Source of the DNA: Filomicrobium sp.
GTDB lineage: Bacteria; Pseudomonadota; Alphaproteobacteria; Rhizobiales; Hyphomicrobiaceae
Direction of reading: 5' to 3'
NCBI GenBank assembly: GCA_021775655.1
Contig: JAJFHK010000062.1
Span: 1-5,265, forward strand
DNA: 5,265 nucleotides
Part shown: piece after piece, positions 1-5,265 of the stretch
How positions within the stretch are numbered: the stretch's first letter is position 1
Layout of the letters: the number at the start of each line of letters is the position of its first letter
Position numbers and translations under genes: made by a program
The notes under the pieces: generated by a model
Database searches by the model: none
Told to the model about the DNA's origin: nothing
What the model saw: the letters and a program-made list of their open reading frames with translations, nothing else

Positions 1-139
1 GCTCCGGAAGGCGCGAGCGCGCACCTGCGAGGCCGTCTCTGGCGCTATCGCTGCAGTGCTGAAATGCTTCTCAACTGAGGAATGCGCCAACTATCTCGCC
101 AACGCCGGTTATGCGTCCGTTTAAGTTGAACAGGCTCTA
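1..139 (+). mobile_element. Right end of an IS630-family insertion sequence (left part outside the window)
   Basis: The stretch contains the last 40 codons of an IS630-type transposase, followed closely by a short non-coding tail ending in GCTCTAG at 134-140. IS630/Tc1 elements insert at TA dinucleotides and duplicate them, and a TA lies at 138-139, so the element probably ends there. The exact end is an inference, because the opposite terminal repeat is not in the window and cannot be compared. The transposase reads rightward, so the missing part of the element lies to the left. Confidence 0.6.
2..124 (+). CDS. IS630-family transposase, C-terminal fragment (cut by window edge)
   Basis: The frame starting at base 2 is open for 40 codons to a TAA at 122-124. 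The encoded tail ends in EECANYLANAGYASV, which closely resembles the C-terminus of IS630-family DDE transposases, where an E-C-A-N-Y/F-hydrophobic-x-x-A-G-Y motif commonly closes the protein. The preceding residues (LRKARARTCEAVSGAIAAVL) fit the helical segment that usually comes before it. The catalytic DDE residues would lie upstream, outside the window, so intactness cannot be judged. Assignment rests on motif recall, not on a search. Confidence 0.75.
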   Translation, partial: LRKARARTCEAVSGAIAAVLKCFSTEECANYLANAGYASV

Positions 140-331
140 GAAGTAACCGGACGAACCTCAAGGTTGTCGCTCTCGCGCCCGCTCACGGCAGCCCTTGGCC
201 CTGTGCGACGATTGAATATGTTTTCTTATATGTCCCGCAGTCGGGAAGAAAGTGTCCGCGTTGGAAGCGGGTGCTGAGCCTACGACCTATTCGAATTCAA
301 TGGACCGACTTGCCGTAGAACACTTCGGTCA
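140..331. other. Spacer between IS630 end and TIR gene, no supported gene
   Basis: No convincing coding region is seen here. One plus-strand frame is open from just after a TGA near 214 to a TGA at 374-376 and includes VSALEAGAEPTTYSNSMDRL. It has no good start and matches nothing I recognise, so I leave it as a possible relic only. A 6-bp inverted repeat, GACCGA (303-308) with TCGGTC (325-330) around a 16-nt loop, lies just beyond the stop of the minus-strand TIR gene. It could aid transcript ending, but it is short and has no T-run. Confidence 0.4.
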
Positions 332-1474
332 TCATCCCCCAAAAATCCAACTCCAAAACCCTTTGGGCCGTTGAATCGATTTCCGGAGTTCTTCCACATC
401 AAGAGGATGACGGTGCGAGAATTCCAGATTTGTTGGGCCGAAATAAAGATCCCTGAAACCTTCAGGCGGATGCTGGGCGGAAAAGCGGACCGGCGATCGG
501 AAAGTTCCGACGTGCGAACGTGCAACTTGCTGCATGTGGGAGCGGAGATCGGTGATCCGCTGGTTCAACTTCTCTTCCGTCTCCGGCTCAAGCCGCGGTG
601 TGGGTTCCGAAGTGTATTCGACTTGCCCTCCCATTTCCCGATGCCTGCGGTGCAACTCCTCAAGATCACGCTCCGGTCCGCTTTCCTGGAGAATCCCTTG
701 CTCGCGGAATTCCTTGCAGTAGGAAAGAAATCGCTTGGGTCGATCGAAATCGCTGCCCCAACTGTCGATCCGTGGCCACTGGGGAGGATCATCGGGCGTT
801 TCGAGGATGACCTTGAGTAGATGCGGGCCGAGTTCGATTTGTCCTCTTGAATCAAGTTCCTGGAGCAACATCGACCATCTCAGATAGAGCTTTATCCAGT
901 CTGCAAACTGGAGATCGATCGGGGGGCGCTCGATGTCATATCCGATGTGCATCTTGTCACCGAGTAACTCAACTTCGTCCCGTTCCGCGTCGACATAGCG
1001 GAAATCCCAGCTGTTCTCTTCAGTGATGGGAGCAGGGGGGACTTCGAGGTTTCCAATCGGCCACTGTCGTATGATTGGCGCAAATTCGATCCGCGCAGCA
1101 GAATGCTGCTCGATCGCCATCGACCATTCTTCCGTGACAGTGCCGTAGACTAGCTTCGTTCCCTCGCCCAACCCAGTGACTCGTTCCAGATAGCCTCTTG
1201 TTATGATGGGGAGAAACGATTGAGAAACGTGCATGCACAGAAGTGAAACCTCGCCAACGAATGGAACCTCGTTCGGATCCTTCGCGGTCAAAGGGCTCAA
1301 CATCTTCCTCAGGCGACCGTCATAGATGACGTCGACATTCCACGACGCCAGCGCTTCCGCGAACCGGATCACCCAATCACGGTGTTTCCAATTGTACTCT
1401 TCCGCGGCGTCATCTCCGTACCGTTCTGCATGGCGGTACGAAATGAACGCCTTTGGACGCCGAAACTGCATCAT
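332..1474 (-). CDS. TIR/SEFIR-like domain protein with unassigned C-terminal region
   Basis: This is a 380-residue protein. Residues about 6-165 look like a TIR or SEFIR domain. There is a first-strand motif KAFISYRH (8-15), a helix plus strand HRDWVIRFAEALASWNVDVIYD (in 31-52), a second strand pattern ending in SFLPIITRGYLERV (86-99), and GTVTEEWSMAIEQ followed by FAPIIRQW (111-138). A WDFRYVD segment at 156-162 recalls the 'DFR/DFT' stretch that closes many SEFIR-type domains. Glu116 and Glu122 flank Trp117 and are both candidates for the conserved acidic residue that is catalytic in TIR NADases; which one aligns is unresolved. Residues 166-380 carry no domain I recognise. They include a charged, probably helical stretch (about 253-320) and an aromatic tail, FWSWIFGG. 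No signal peptide or membrane segment is seen, so a cytoplasmic location is likely. The ATG at 1472-1474 is followed by a second in-frame ATG; an in-frame stop lies ten codons upstream and no strong ribosome-binding site is visible. A role in phage defence or NAD+ signalling is an inference from the domain family. Confidence 0.72.
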   Translation of the reverse strand: MMQFRRPKAFISYRHAERYGDDAAEEYNWKHRDWVIRFAEALASWNVDVIYDGRLRKMLSPLTAKDPNEVPFVGEVSLLCMHVSQSFLPIITRGYLERVTGLGEGTKLVYGTVTEEWSMAIEQHSAARIEFAPIIRQWPIGNLEVPPAPITEENSWDFRYVDAERDEVELLGDKMHIGYDIERPPIDLQFADWIKLYLRWSMLLQELDSRGQIELGPHLLKVILETPDDPPQWPRIDSWGSDFDRPKRFLSYCKEFREQGILQESGPERDLEELHRRHREMGGQVEYTSEPTPRLEPETEEKLNQRITDLRSHMQQVARSHVGTFRSPVRFSAQHPPEGFRDLYFGPTNLEFSHRHPLDVEELRKSIQRPKGFWSWIFGG

Positions 1475-1680
1475 GGCGCTATTCGATAGCAGGACTATGG
1501 TTCAGTCACCTACATAGATTAGCAGTAAAGGAGAGGATTCGCACCGCCCATGTCGACCAGCCAGACAGCCTCTGGCTATCGAGTTCGAAACATCGGATGC
1601 TGGCATGCCGGATCGCTCGAGCATCCAGGCACCGAATTCTAGGCCCGGTCTATTCGTCAAAGCGGACTTGGAAGCAGACA
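1475..1680. promoter_or_regulatory. Divergent intergenic region between TIR and EEP genes
   Basis: This 206-bp region must carry the 5' signals of both flanking divergent genes unless one is read from further away. I could not find a clear sigma-70 -35/-10 pair with proper spacing on either strand. It contains a strong Shine-Dalgarno-like purine run at 1527-1536 and a short 30-codon frame at 1550-1642. An 8-bp palindrome, GGCATGCC, lies at 1602-1609. Its regulatory nature is inferred from gene layout only. Confidence 0.4.
1527..1642 (+). other. Strong SD-like site plus 30-codon small ORF (possible leader peptide)
   Basis: AAAGGAGAGG at 1527-1536 is the best ribosome-binding-like sequence in the window. 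The first ATG after it (1550-1552) opens a 30-codon frame, beginning MSTSQTASGYRVRN and ending at a TAG at 1640-1642. The gap of 13 nt after the purine run is longer than the usual 5-9 nt, which weakens the case for translation. The peptide has no recognisable motif or membrane segment. It ends 38 bp before the EEP start, so a leader role is conceivable, but chance is at least as likely. Confidence 0.2.
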
Positions 1681-2514
1681 ATGAAAAGAGCGATGCGTCT
1701 CGTTTCGATAAACATTTTGGAGGGACTGAGGCCCATCGCGCCGCGAGCGGGCGAGCGGCGACTGATCGACCGCAATCGCGCCGACTTCGTGAAAAATATG
1801 GTCGCCGACTTACAGCCCGATATTATGGTGATCAACGAAGCGCTTTACTGCCGCCTGTATGACGGTCACGACGTCGATTATGCGCGCCTGTTTAGATTTC
1901 CCCATCAGTTCGCAGCACTTTATGATGGCGCATGGGGTAATGCGATCGTCAGTCGTTTTCCCATTGTCCATACGAAGGAAATGCGAATTTACAATCGAGG
2001 TGGTCTCGCAGTCCTCATCGAAACGCCGTATGGCCAACTCTCGGTTGCGTCCTACCACCCGCATCCCGGTCGCTACCCGGAAAACAAAGCGCAGGATTTC
2101 AAGGCACTGCTTGAGGGCATCACGGGCCCTGCTGTCGTATGTGGTGATTTCAACAGCATTAGCCCCGAGGACGAAATCGACCGTCATGCCCTCATCAAGG
2201 CATGCGGCACGTTCAGTCGCGATCCCGAGGCGACGGTGGACCAGTTCCTTAGAAGCGGAGAGTTGGTCTTTAAAACTCTCGCGGAATTGGGGTTTGCAGA
2301 TGCGGTTCCACCGGCGGGGCGACGCTATTCCATTCCCACAGACCTATTGAACAAGGACAAAGCGTCAGCGATGCGTATAGATCATGTATTCGCCAACGAA
2401 ACTGTCGATATCGTTGATGGCGAAGTCGCGCACAGCACAGCGAGCAACTTGGCAAGCGATCATCACCCGGTCACCATTTCTTTCTGCATCGGTCGAAAAA
2501 GCGACACCTGCTGA
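1681..2514 (+). CDS. Endonuclease/exonuclease/phosphatase (EEP) superfamily hydrolase
   Basis: This 277-residue protein has the ordered motifs of the EEP fold, the metal-dependent phosphoesterases related to exonuclease III, DNase I and inositol phosphatases. LVSINILEG (7-15) supplies the metal-site Asn11. QPDIMVINEAL (45-55) carries the metal-binding Glu53. WGNAIVSRFPI (85-95) is the usual 'GNAILSR' strand. Histidines follow in SYHPHPG (124-130). CGDFNS (154-159) supplies the Asp156/Asn158 pair, RIDHVFAN (232-239) follows, and ASDHHPV (258-264) carries the catalytic Asp260-His261. All key residues are present, so the enzyme is likely active. The substrate (nucleic acid, phospholipid or other phosphoester) cannot be told. 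No signal peptide is evident. The ATG at 1681 is chosen because GGAAG lies at 1670-1674 with 6-nt spacing and the conserved fold begins at once; the frame stays open upstream to 1453, but that part overlaps the TIR gene and resembles nothing. An alternative start is Met5. Confidence 0.82.
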   Translation: MKRAMRLVSINILEGLRPIAPRAGERRLIDRNRADFVKNMVADLQPDIMVINEALYCRLYDGHDVDYARLFRFPHQFAALYDGAWGNAIVSRFPIVHTKEMRIYNRGGLAVLIETPYGQLSVASYHPHPGRYPENKAQDFKALLEGITGPAVVCGDFNSISPEDEIDRHALIKACGTFSRDPEATVDQFLRSGELVFKTLAELGFADAVPPAGRRYSIPTDLLNKDKASAMRIDHVFANETVDIVDGEVAHSTASNLASDHHPVTISFCIGRKSDTC

Positions 2515-2563
2515 CTAGCCGCTAGGTCGGTTCTTGCACTTCCGGTTGTGGCCCTGACCGACG

Positions 2564-2590
2564 CTTCCTTGCGGTGCAGCAAGACGGAAG
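2564..2590 (+). terminator. Imperfect hairpin about 50 bp after the EEP stop (weak terminator candidate)
   Basis: CTTCC-TTGC (2564-2572) can pair with GCAA-GGAAG (2579-2582 and 2586-2590). This gives a 9-bp stem with a 3-nt bulge (GAC) and a 6-nt loop. Its position after the EEP gene suits transcript ending, but no T-run follows, so it is not a standard intrinsic terminator. It may be coincidental. Confidence 0.22.
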
Positions 2591-2702
2591 GTGTTGGGGC
2601 TATCGCGTCGACGCACCTGGATCGGCGCACCGGCGGTCGATGTTGGGGGTGCTCCGGAAGGTTCTGAACGCTATTGATGGCTTCCCTTGACCCGCAAGAG
2701 AC

Positions 2703-2735
2703 GATGACGCACACGGAGCTTGCTGCTCCGTCATC
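2703..2735 (+). other. Bulged inverted repeat in the region upstream of the phosphate permease
   Basis: GATGAC (2703-2708) and GGAGC (2715-2719) pair with GCTCC (2725-2729) and GTCATC (2730-2735) around a TTGCT loop. This forms an 11-bp stem with a 6-nt bulge, GCACAC, on the left arm. An alternative 7-bp perfect stem uses ACGGAGC (2713-2719) with GCTCCGT (2725-2731). No T-run follows. It lies about 290 bp ahead of the permease start and could be a 5'-leader structure, a terminator for upstream transcription, or a relic of mobile DNA. Confidence 0.35.
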
Positions 2736-3022
2736 CGTCCGGTTATGTTCTCACAGCGTCAGGAGGGGCACAGAGACAACGGGCCAATTCCGACTGCGAC
2801 TCCTGTGAGTGCTACTCAACCTTCGGGCAAGGAAGATTGTTTTCGCGAGCGTGCGAAATATCCATACCGTGACTGTTGTTTCAGGCCGCAACCGGCTCTA
2901 CCACCAAGTTTTAGCTGGAAAGGTTGCAGAGAACCTGTACCGCAGCATTGACGGGTGCGGTTCTGGACCACTATTCGGTACTCGTGGGTCATGATGGCGA
3001 CCGGGGGCGCAACCTACCTGAT

Positions 3023-4516
3023 ATGTCCGATGCGATAAAAAGACCTGAACATCGATATGTCAGTGATTTGCGACGGCTTGACACCAGTCAGACGGTTGTC
3101 GCCCGTAATCTCAGTTCGCTACTGCCGATAACTCTTTCTGGGATCTTTCTTATTCTTGTTGCGCTCTTCGTGGCGAGCACGTTCGGTATTGCTCACGAAG
3201 GTTCGTTTCTTATCGTCGGTGCCGCAATCTGTGGCGGTTACATGGCGCTGAACATCGGCGCCAACGACGTTGCGAACAATATGGGTCCCGCCGTAGGGGG
3301 AAGAGTACTTACGATCACTTCTGCCATCGCCATTGCAGCGGTGTGCGAGACTGCTGGCGCTTTGATGGCCGGCGGCGACGTTGTCAAAACCGTCGCGAAG
3401 GGGATCATCGCGCCCGGCGGGGCTGTGTCCGTGATGGAGTTTCAATACTTGATGCTTAGTGCGGTGTTCGCGGCCGCGCTATGGATCAACGTCGCAACGG
3501 TGCTCAGCGCGCCTGTCTCGACAACCCACTCAATTGTCGGCGGTGTTCTGGGCGGCGGTATTGCGGCTGCCGGCTTCGGACTTGTGAATTGGGAGACGAT
3601 GGGAAAGATCGCAGCGAGCTGGGTGATCTCTCCCGTAATTGGCGGCGCGATTGCAGCAGCGATGTTGGCGGTCATAAAGTCGAAGATTCTTTATGCCCCT
3701 AGGCGTCTCGAAGCGGCAAGAACTTGGGTTCCGGTCCTGATTGCGCTCATGGCCGCCGCCTTCGCGGCTTATATGGCCATGAAGGGACTTAAGCATGTTT
3801 GGAAGGCCAGCACGCTTGAAATAATTGCAATATCGATTGCAGCATTTGTACTTTCGTGGGTCGCTGCCCGACCCTACGTCACGCGAAAAGCGGCCAAACT
3901 TGAAGATCGCCGTTCCCATATAAATACCTTGTTCGACTTTCCGCTGATTATCGGGGCGGCATTGCTTTCTTTCGCACACGGCGCCAATGACGTTGCAAAT
4001 GCTGTCGGTCCCCTAGCGGCAGTCGTATCGACGATTGGGACAGAGGGGGACATTGTCGCGAAGGTTTCGATCCCGTTATGGGTAATGGTCGTTGGCGCAC
4101 TTGGGATTGCGATCGGCCTCGCAACATTCGGACCGAAGCTGATCAAGGTCGTTGGCGAGCAAATCACCCGACTCAATTCGCCGCGTGCCTATTGCGTTGC
4201 GATGTCTGCGGCCATTACTGTGCTTGTCGCAACATCCTTCGGATTGCCGGTCAGTTCGACACACATCGCTGTTGGAGCGGTATTCGGTGTCGGTTTCTTA
4301 CGGGAACACTTGGAGAACCCGAACCGGCGCAAGCTGCGGCCGGGACACAAGCTGAATGCCACCGCTGAAGATGCCTTCAAGAGCCCGAATGTTCGCATGA
4401 ACCGGTATCTCGTTCGCCGACGTTTCCTATGGTCAATCGCGGCGGCCTGGATAATCACAGTACCTGCGACAGCTTTGCTTGCTGCGATTGTTTATACGCT
4501 TTTGCAGAGTCTGTGA
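3023..4516 (+). CDS. pit: PiT-family inorganic phosphate permease
   Basis: This 497-residue integral membrane protein imports inorganic phosphate (as a metal-phosphate complex in the bacterial low-affinity Pit systems studied) with proton coupling. The family's duplicated signature is clear: GANDVAN at 79-85 and again at 320-326. Each is followed by a second half-signature, APVSTTHSIVGG (163-174) and LPVSSTHIAVGA (408-419). About a dozen hydrophobic segments are visible, the first near 33-55 and the last near 468-493, with polar loops around 220-235, 285-303 and 427-467. The length fits the long-form PiT proteins of alphaproteobacteria rather than the shorter ~330-residue rhizobial Pit. The start is the first ATG of the frame and gives a short cytoplasmic N-terminus (MSDAIKRPEHRYVSDLRRLD) typical of the group. 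No strong ribosome-binding site precedes it, and the frame stays open back to a TTG at 2924, with a GTG at 2984 as another option. No PhoU-like (DUF47) partner gene, common beside pit, is present in the window. The 3' end overlaps the convergent Nudix gene by 62 bp. Confidence 0.9.
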   Translation: MSDAIKRPEHRYVSDLRRLDTSQTVVARNLSSLLPITLSGIFLILVALFVASTFGIAHEGSFLIVGAAICGGYMALNIGANDVANNMGPAVGGRVLTITSAIAIAAVCETAGALMAGGDVVKTVAKGIIAPGGAVSVMEFQYLMLSAVFAAALWINVATVLSAPVSTTHSIVGGVLGGGIAAAGFGLVNWETMGKIAASWVISPVIGGAIAAAMLAVIKSKILYAPRRLEAARTWVPVLIALMAAAFAAYMAMKGLKHVWKASTLEIIAISIAAFVLSWVAARPYVTRKAAKLEDRRSHINTLFDFPLIIGAALLSFAHGANDVANAVGPLAAVVSTIGTEGDIVAKVSIPLWVMVVGALGIAIGLATFGPKLIKVVGEQITRLNSPRAYCVAMSAAITVLVATSFGLPVSSTHIAVGAVFGVGFLREHLENPNRRKLRPGHKLNATAEDAFKSPNVRMNRYLVRRRFLWSIAAAWIITVPATALLAAIVYTLLQSL

Positions 4517-5012
4517 TCCAGGGACGTAACGCCTGGAACTGGCGCACAAGCACAAGGTAATCTTCGCGGTAAACAACTCTTTTGGCATCCTCAATGAGCG
4601 CCCAATGCCGTTCCCGTCGTATGTGCTCGGGCCACTCTTCCGCTTGATCCAAGACAAGAAAAGGATAGTAGGTCACAGGAACAGATTGGATGCCGCTCGG
4701 TGTGCTTTTGCCTATTTTCACGGTTACTGGAAAATCCTCGAGCACCACACCGCGTACTCCAGCTTCCTCGAATCCCTCGCGATGACACGTATCGGCATGA
4801 GTTTCGCCTTTCTTCTGGCGTCCTTTGGGGAGGACCCATCGTCCACGCGTCTGAGAAGTCACGAAAAGCAGCGCGACCGCATCGTCCTTCATGTCGAAAG
4901 GAATTATGCCGATGCGATGCATTTCGTCTCCTGTCGGTGCTGCCAGATTTACCATCCATTTTATAGGAGGAGCGGCTGCCATGTCTAAATTTACTGATGG
5001 CAAAGTCAGCAT
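4455..5012 (-). CDS. Nudix hydrolase
   Basis: This 185-residue protein carries a full Nudix box, Gx5Ex7REUxEExGU, with Gly64, Glu70, Arg78-Glu79, Glu82-Glu83 and Gly85-Val86. The catalytic helix glutamates that bind Mg2+ are all present. One departure is Gly80 where a hydrophobic residue is usual. The strand before the box (RGRWVLPKGRQKKGET, 56-71) is the 'W-V-x-P-K-G' type seen in DIPP-like and related alphaproteobacterial Nudix proteins, which cleave diphosphates such as diphosphoinositol or nucleotide polyphosphates; the true substrate is unknown. The Nudix fold appears to end near ALRPWI (161-166), and the last ~19 residues form a polar tail lying within the 62-bp overlap with pit. The ATG at 5010-5012 is chosen because AAAAGGG (5016-5022) lies just upstream, though the 3-nt gap is short. 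A TTG lies directly before it, and downstream ATGs at codons 11 and 20 are possible starts. Confidence 0.85.
   Translation of the reverse strand: MLTLPSVNLDMAAAPPIKWMVNLAAPTGDEMHRIGIIPFDMKDDAVALLFVTSQTRGRWVLPKGRQKKGETHADTCHREGFEEAGVRGVVLEDFPVTVKIGKSTPSGIQSVPVTYYPFLVLDQAEEWPEHIRRERHWALIEDAKRVVYREDYLVLVRQFQALRPWITDSAKAYKQSQQAKLSQVL
4517..4537. terminator. Short inverted repeat directly after the pit stop codon
   Basis: TCCAGG (4517-4522) and CCTGGA (4532-4537) form a perfect 6-bp stem with a 9-nt loop beginning one base after the pit TGA. On the other strand this lies inside the Nudix gene, in the codons around its ALRPW motif. No T-run follows in either direction, so it would be at best a weak or factor-dependent terminator. 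Coding constraint alone may explain it. Confidence 0.2.
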
Positions 5013-5143
5013 CAACCCTTTTCAAGAAAATATCTGAAATGGGTCAGGCTTGATGGTCCGTCTCGTCCGCATACCTTCCGCTATCCTACCATGAGCCGCT
5101 GTCAGACAACGATCGAACTCGCGATCCGGCGACTTCCCTTGTT

Positions 5144-5265
5144 GGCCGATTTTGTTGCAAAAGTCGGTTGAGATAGCAGGCGAACAGTGATTCCGTCTTG
5201 TCAGGTCAGGCATTGACGGAGATCAGCAATGATGGGGCGGCTCAACCAGGACCAGGGGCAGCTTT
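5144..5265 (+). mobile_element. Left end of an IS5/IS1182-like insertion sequence (continues past window)
   Basis: A sequence beginning GGCCGATTTTGTTGCAAAAG at 5144 looks like an insertion-sequence terminal repeat; the TGTTGCAAAA core is common at the ends of several IS families. It is itself a near-palindrome, with CCGATTTTG against CAAAAGTCGG. About 85 bp further on, a transposase start follows with a good ribosome-binding site. The exact outer end is uncertain by a few bases because the opposite repeat is outside the window. Confidence 0.55.
5229..5265 (+). CDS. IS5/IS1182-like transposase, N-terminal fragment (cut by window edge)
   Basis: Two consecutive ATG codons (5229-5234) open a frame reading MMGRLNQDQGQL up to the window edge. 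The start is supported by GGAGA at 5218-5222 with 6-nt spacing. The MMGR-x-x-x-D-Q-G-Q-L opening is one I associate with transposases annotated as IS5 or IS1182 family in rhizobia, where it is normally followed by F-Y-x-F. Only 12 residues are visible, so the family call is tentative and nothing can be said about intactness. Confidence 0.6.
   Translation, partial: MMGRLNQDQGQL

Larger units (their letters stand above)
2515..3022. other. About 508 bp without a supported gene, upstream of the phosphate permease
   Basis: Short open frames occur on both strands (for example 2463-2714 minus, 2745-2951 plus, 2809-2994 plus), but their translations are rich in Arg, Pro, Ser and Cys, match no family I know and lack good start signals. 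The region holds two imperfect hairpins (2564-2590 and 2703-2735). No PhoB-box-like pair of direct repeats was recognised ahead of the permease. The length is large for a simple promoter region and may include decayed sequence or a long untranslated leader. Confidence 0.5.

Noticed and set aside
214..376. Plus-strand frame with VSALEAGAEPTT, reminiscent of a response-regulator 'ALEAGAD' segment
   Set aside because: The similarity covers only a few residues and the receiver-domain residues that should follow are absent.
371..820. Plus-strand open frame of 149 codons opposite the TIR gene
   Set aside because: It is a shadow of the minus-strand gene: no recognisable motif, and the opposite strand carries clear domain motifs.
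1453..1680. Upstream extension of the EEP hydrolase frame by 76 codons
   Set aside because: It overlaps the TIR gene 5' end, matches no family, and the EEP fold begins right after the ATG at 1681, which has its own ribosome-binding site.
2513..2528. Near-palindrome GACTAGCCGCTAGGTC at the EEP stop codon
   Set aside because: It is short and imperfect, with a one-base centre; neither a good hairpin nor a convincing operator in that position.
2651..2661. 11-bp repeat GCTCCGGAAGG shared with bases 1-11 in the IS630 transposase
   Set aside because: Similarity stops at once on both readable sides, so a second IS630 remnant is not supported; probably chance.
2463..2714. Minus-strand 83-codon frame in the EEP-pit gap
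   Set aside because: It overlaps the conserved EEP C-terminus and its translation is unlike any known family.
3530..3979. Minus-strand open frame of 149 codons opposite pit
   Set aside because: Composition rich in Arg, Cys and Asn with no family features; pit is unmistakable on the other strand.
5045..5110. Possible minus-strand promoter for the Nudix gene (TTGTCT near 5105, TAGGAT near 5086)
   Set aside because: Spacing is about 15 nt and both hexamers are poor matches, so it was not called.
5022..5213. Minus-strand 63-codon frame running from before the IS end into it
   Set aside because: It crosses the probable insertion-sequence border and has no motif or good start, so it is likely chance.

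Overview
The window reads as accessory DNA from an alphaproteobacterium, most likely of the Rhizobiales (Rhizobium, Mesorhizobium or Agrobacterium relatives). This is inferred from the style of the two insertion-sequence ends, from a long-form PiT phosphate permease of the type I associate with that group, and from fairly GC-rich coding sequence. The genus cannot be fixed from the sequence alone.

Layout from left to right. Bases 1-139 hold the C-terminal end of an IS630-family transposase and the right end of its element. A gene-poor spacer follows (140-331). On the minus strand (332-1474) lies a 380-residue protein with an N-terminal TIR/SEFIR-like domain and a long C-terminal region I do not recognise. 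A 206-bp divergent spacer separates it from a plus-strand metal-dependent hydrolase of the endonuclease/exonuclease/phosphatase (EEP) superfamily (1681-2514). About 508 bp without a supported gene then carries two imperfect hairpins. A PiT-type inorganic phosphate permease follows (3023-4516, plus). Its 3' end overlaps by 62 bp, tail to tail, a Nudix hydrolase on the minus strand (4455-5012). From about 5144 a second insertion sequence begins (IS5/IS1182-like), of which only the left end and the first 12 codons of the transposase are visible.

How the genes may work together. PiT and the Nudix enzyme both belong to phosphorus metabolism (phosphate uptake, and hydrolysis of nucleoside or inositol diphosphate-linked compounds), but their pairing here is an inference from position. 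The TIR-domain protein is the most interesting item. TIR and SEFIR domains in bacteria are often NAD+-cleaving or signalling modules of anti-phage defence, and this one sits next to an insertion sequence with a divergently transcribed EEP hydrolase. Whether the two form a functional pair cannot be decided from this window. No tRNA, rRNA, CRISPR array or clear consensus promoter was found.
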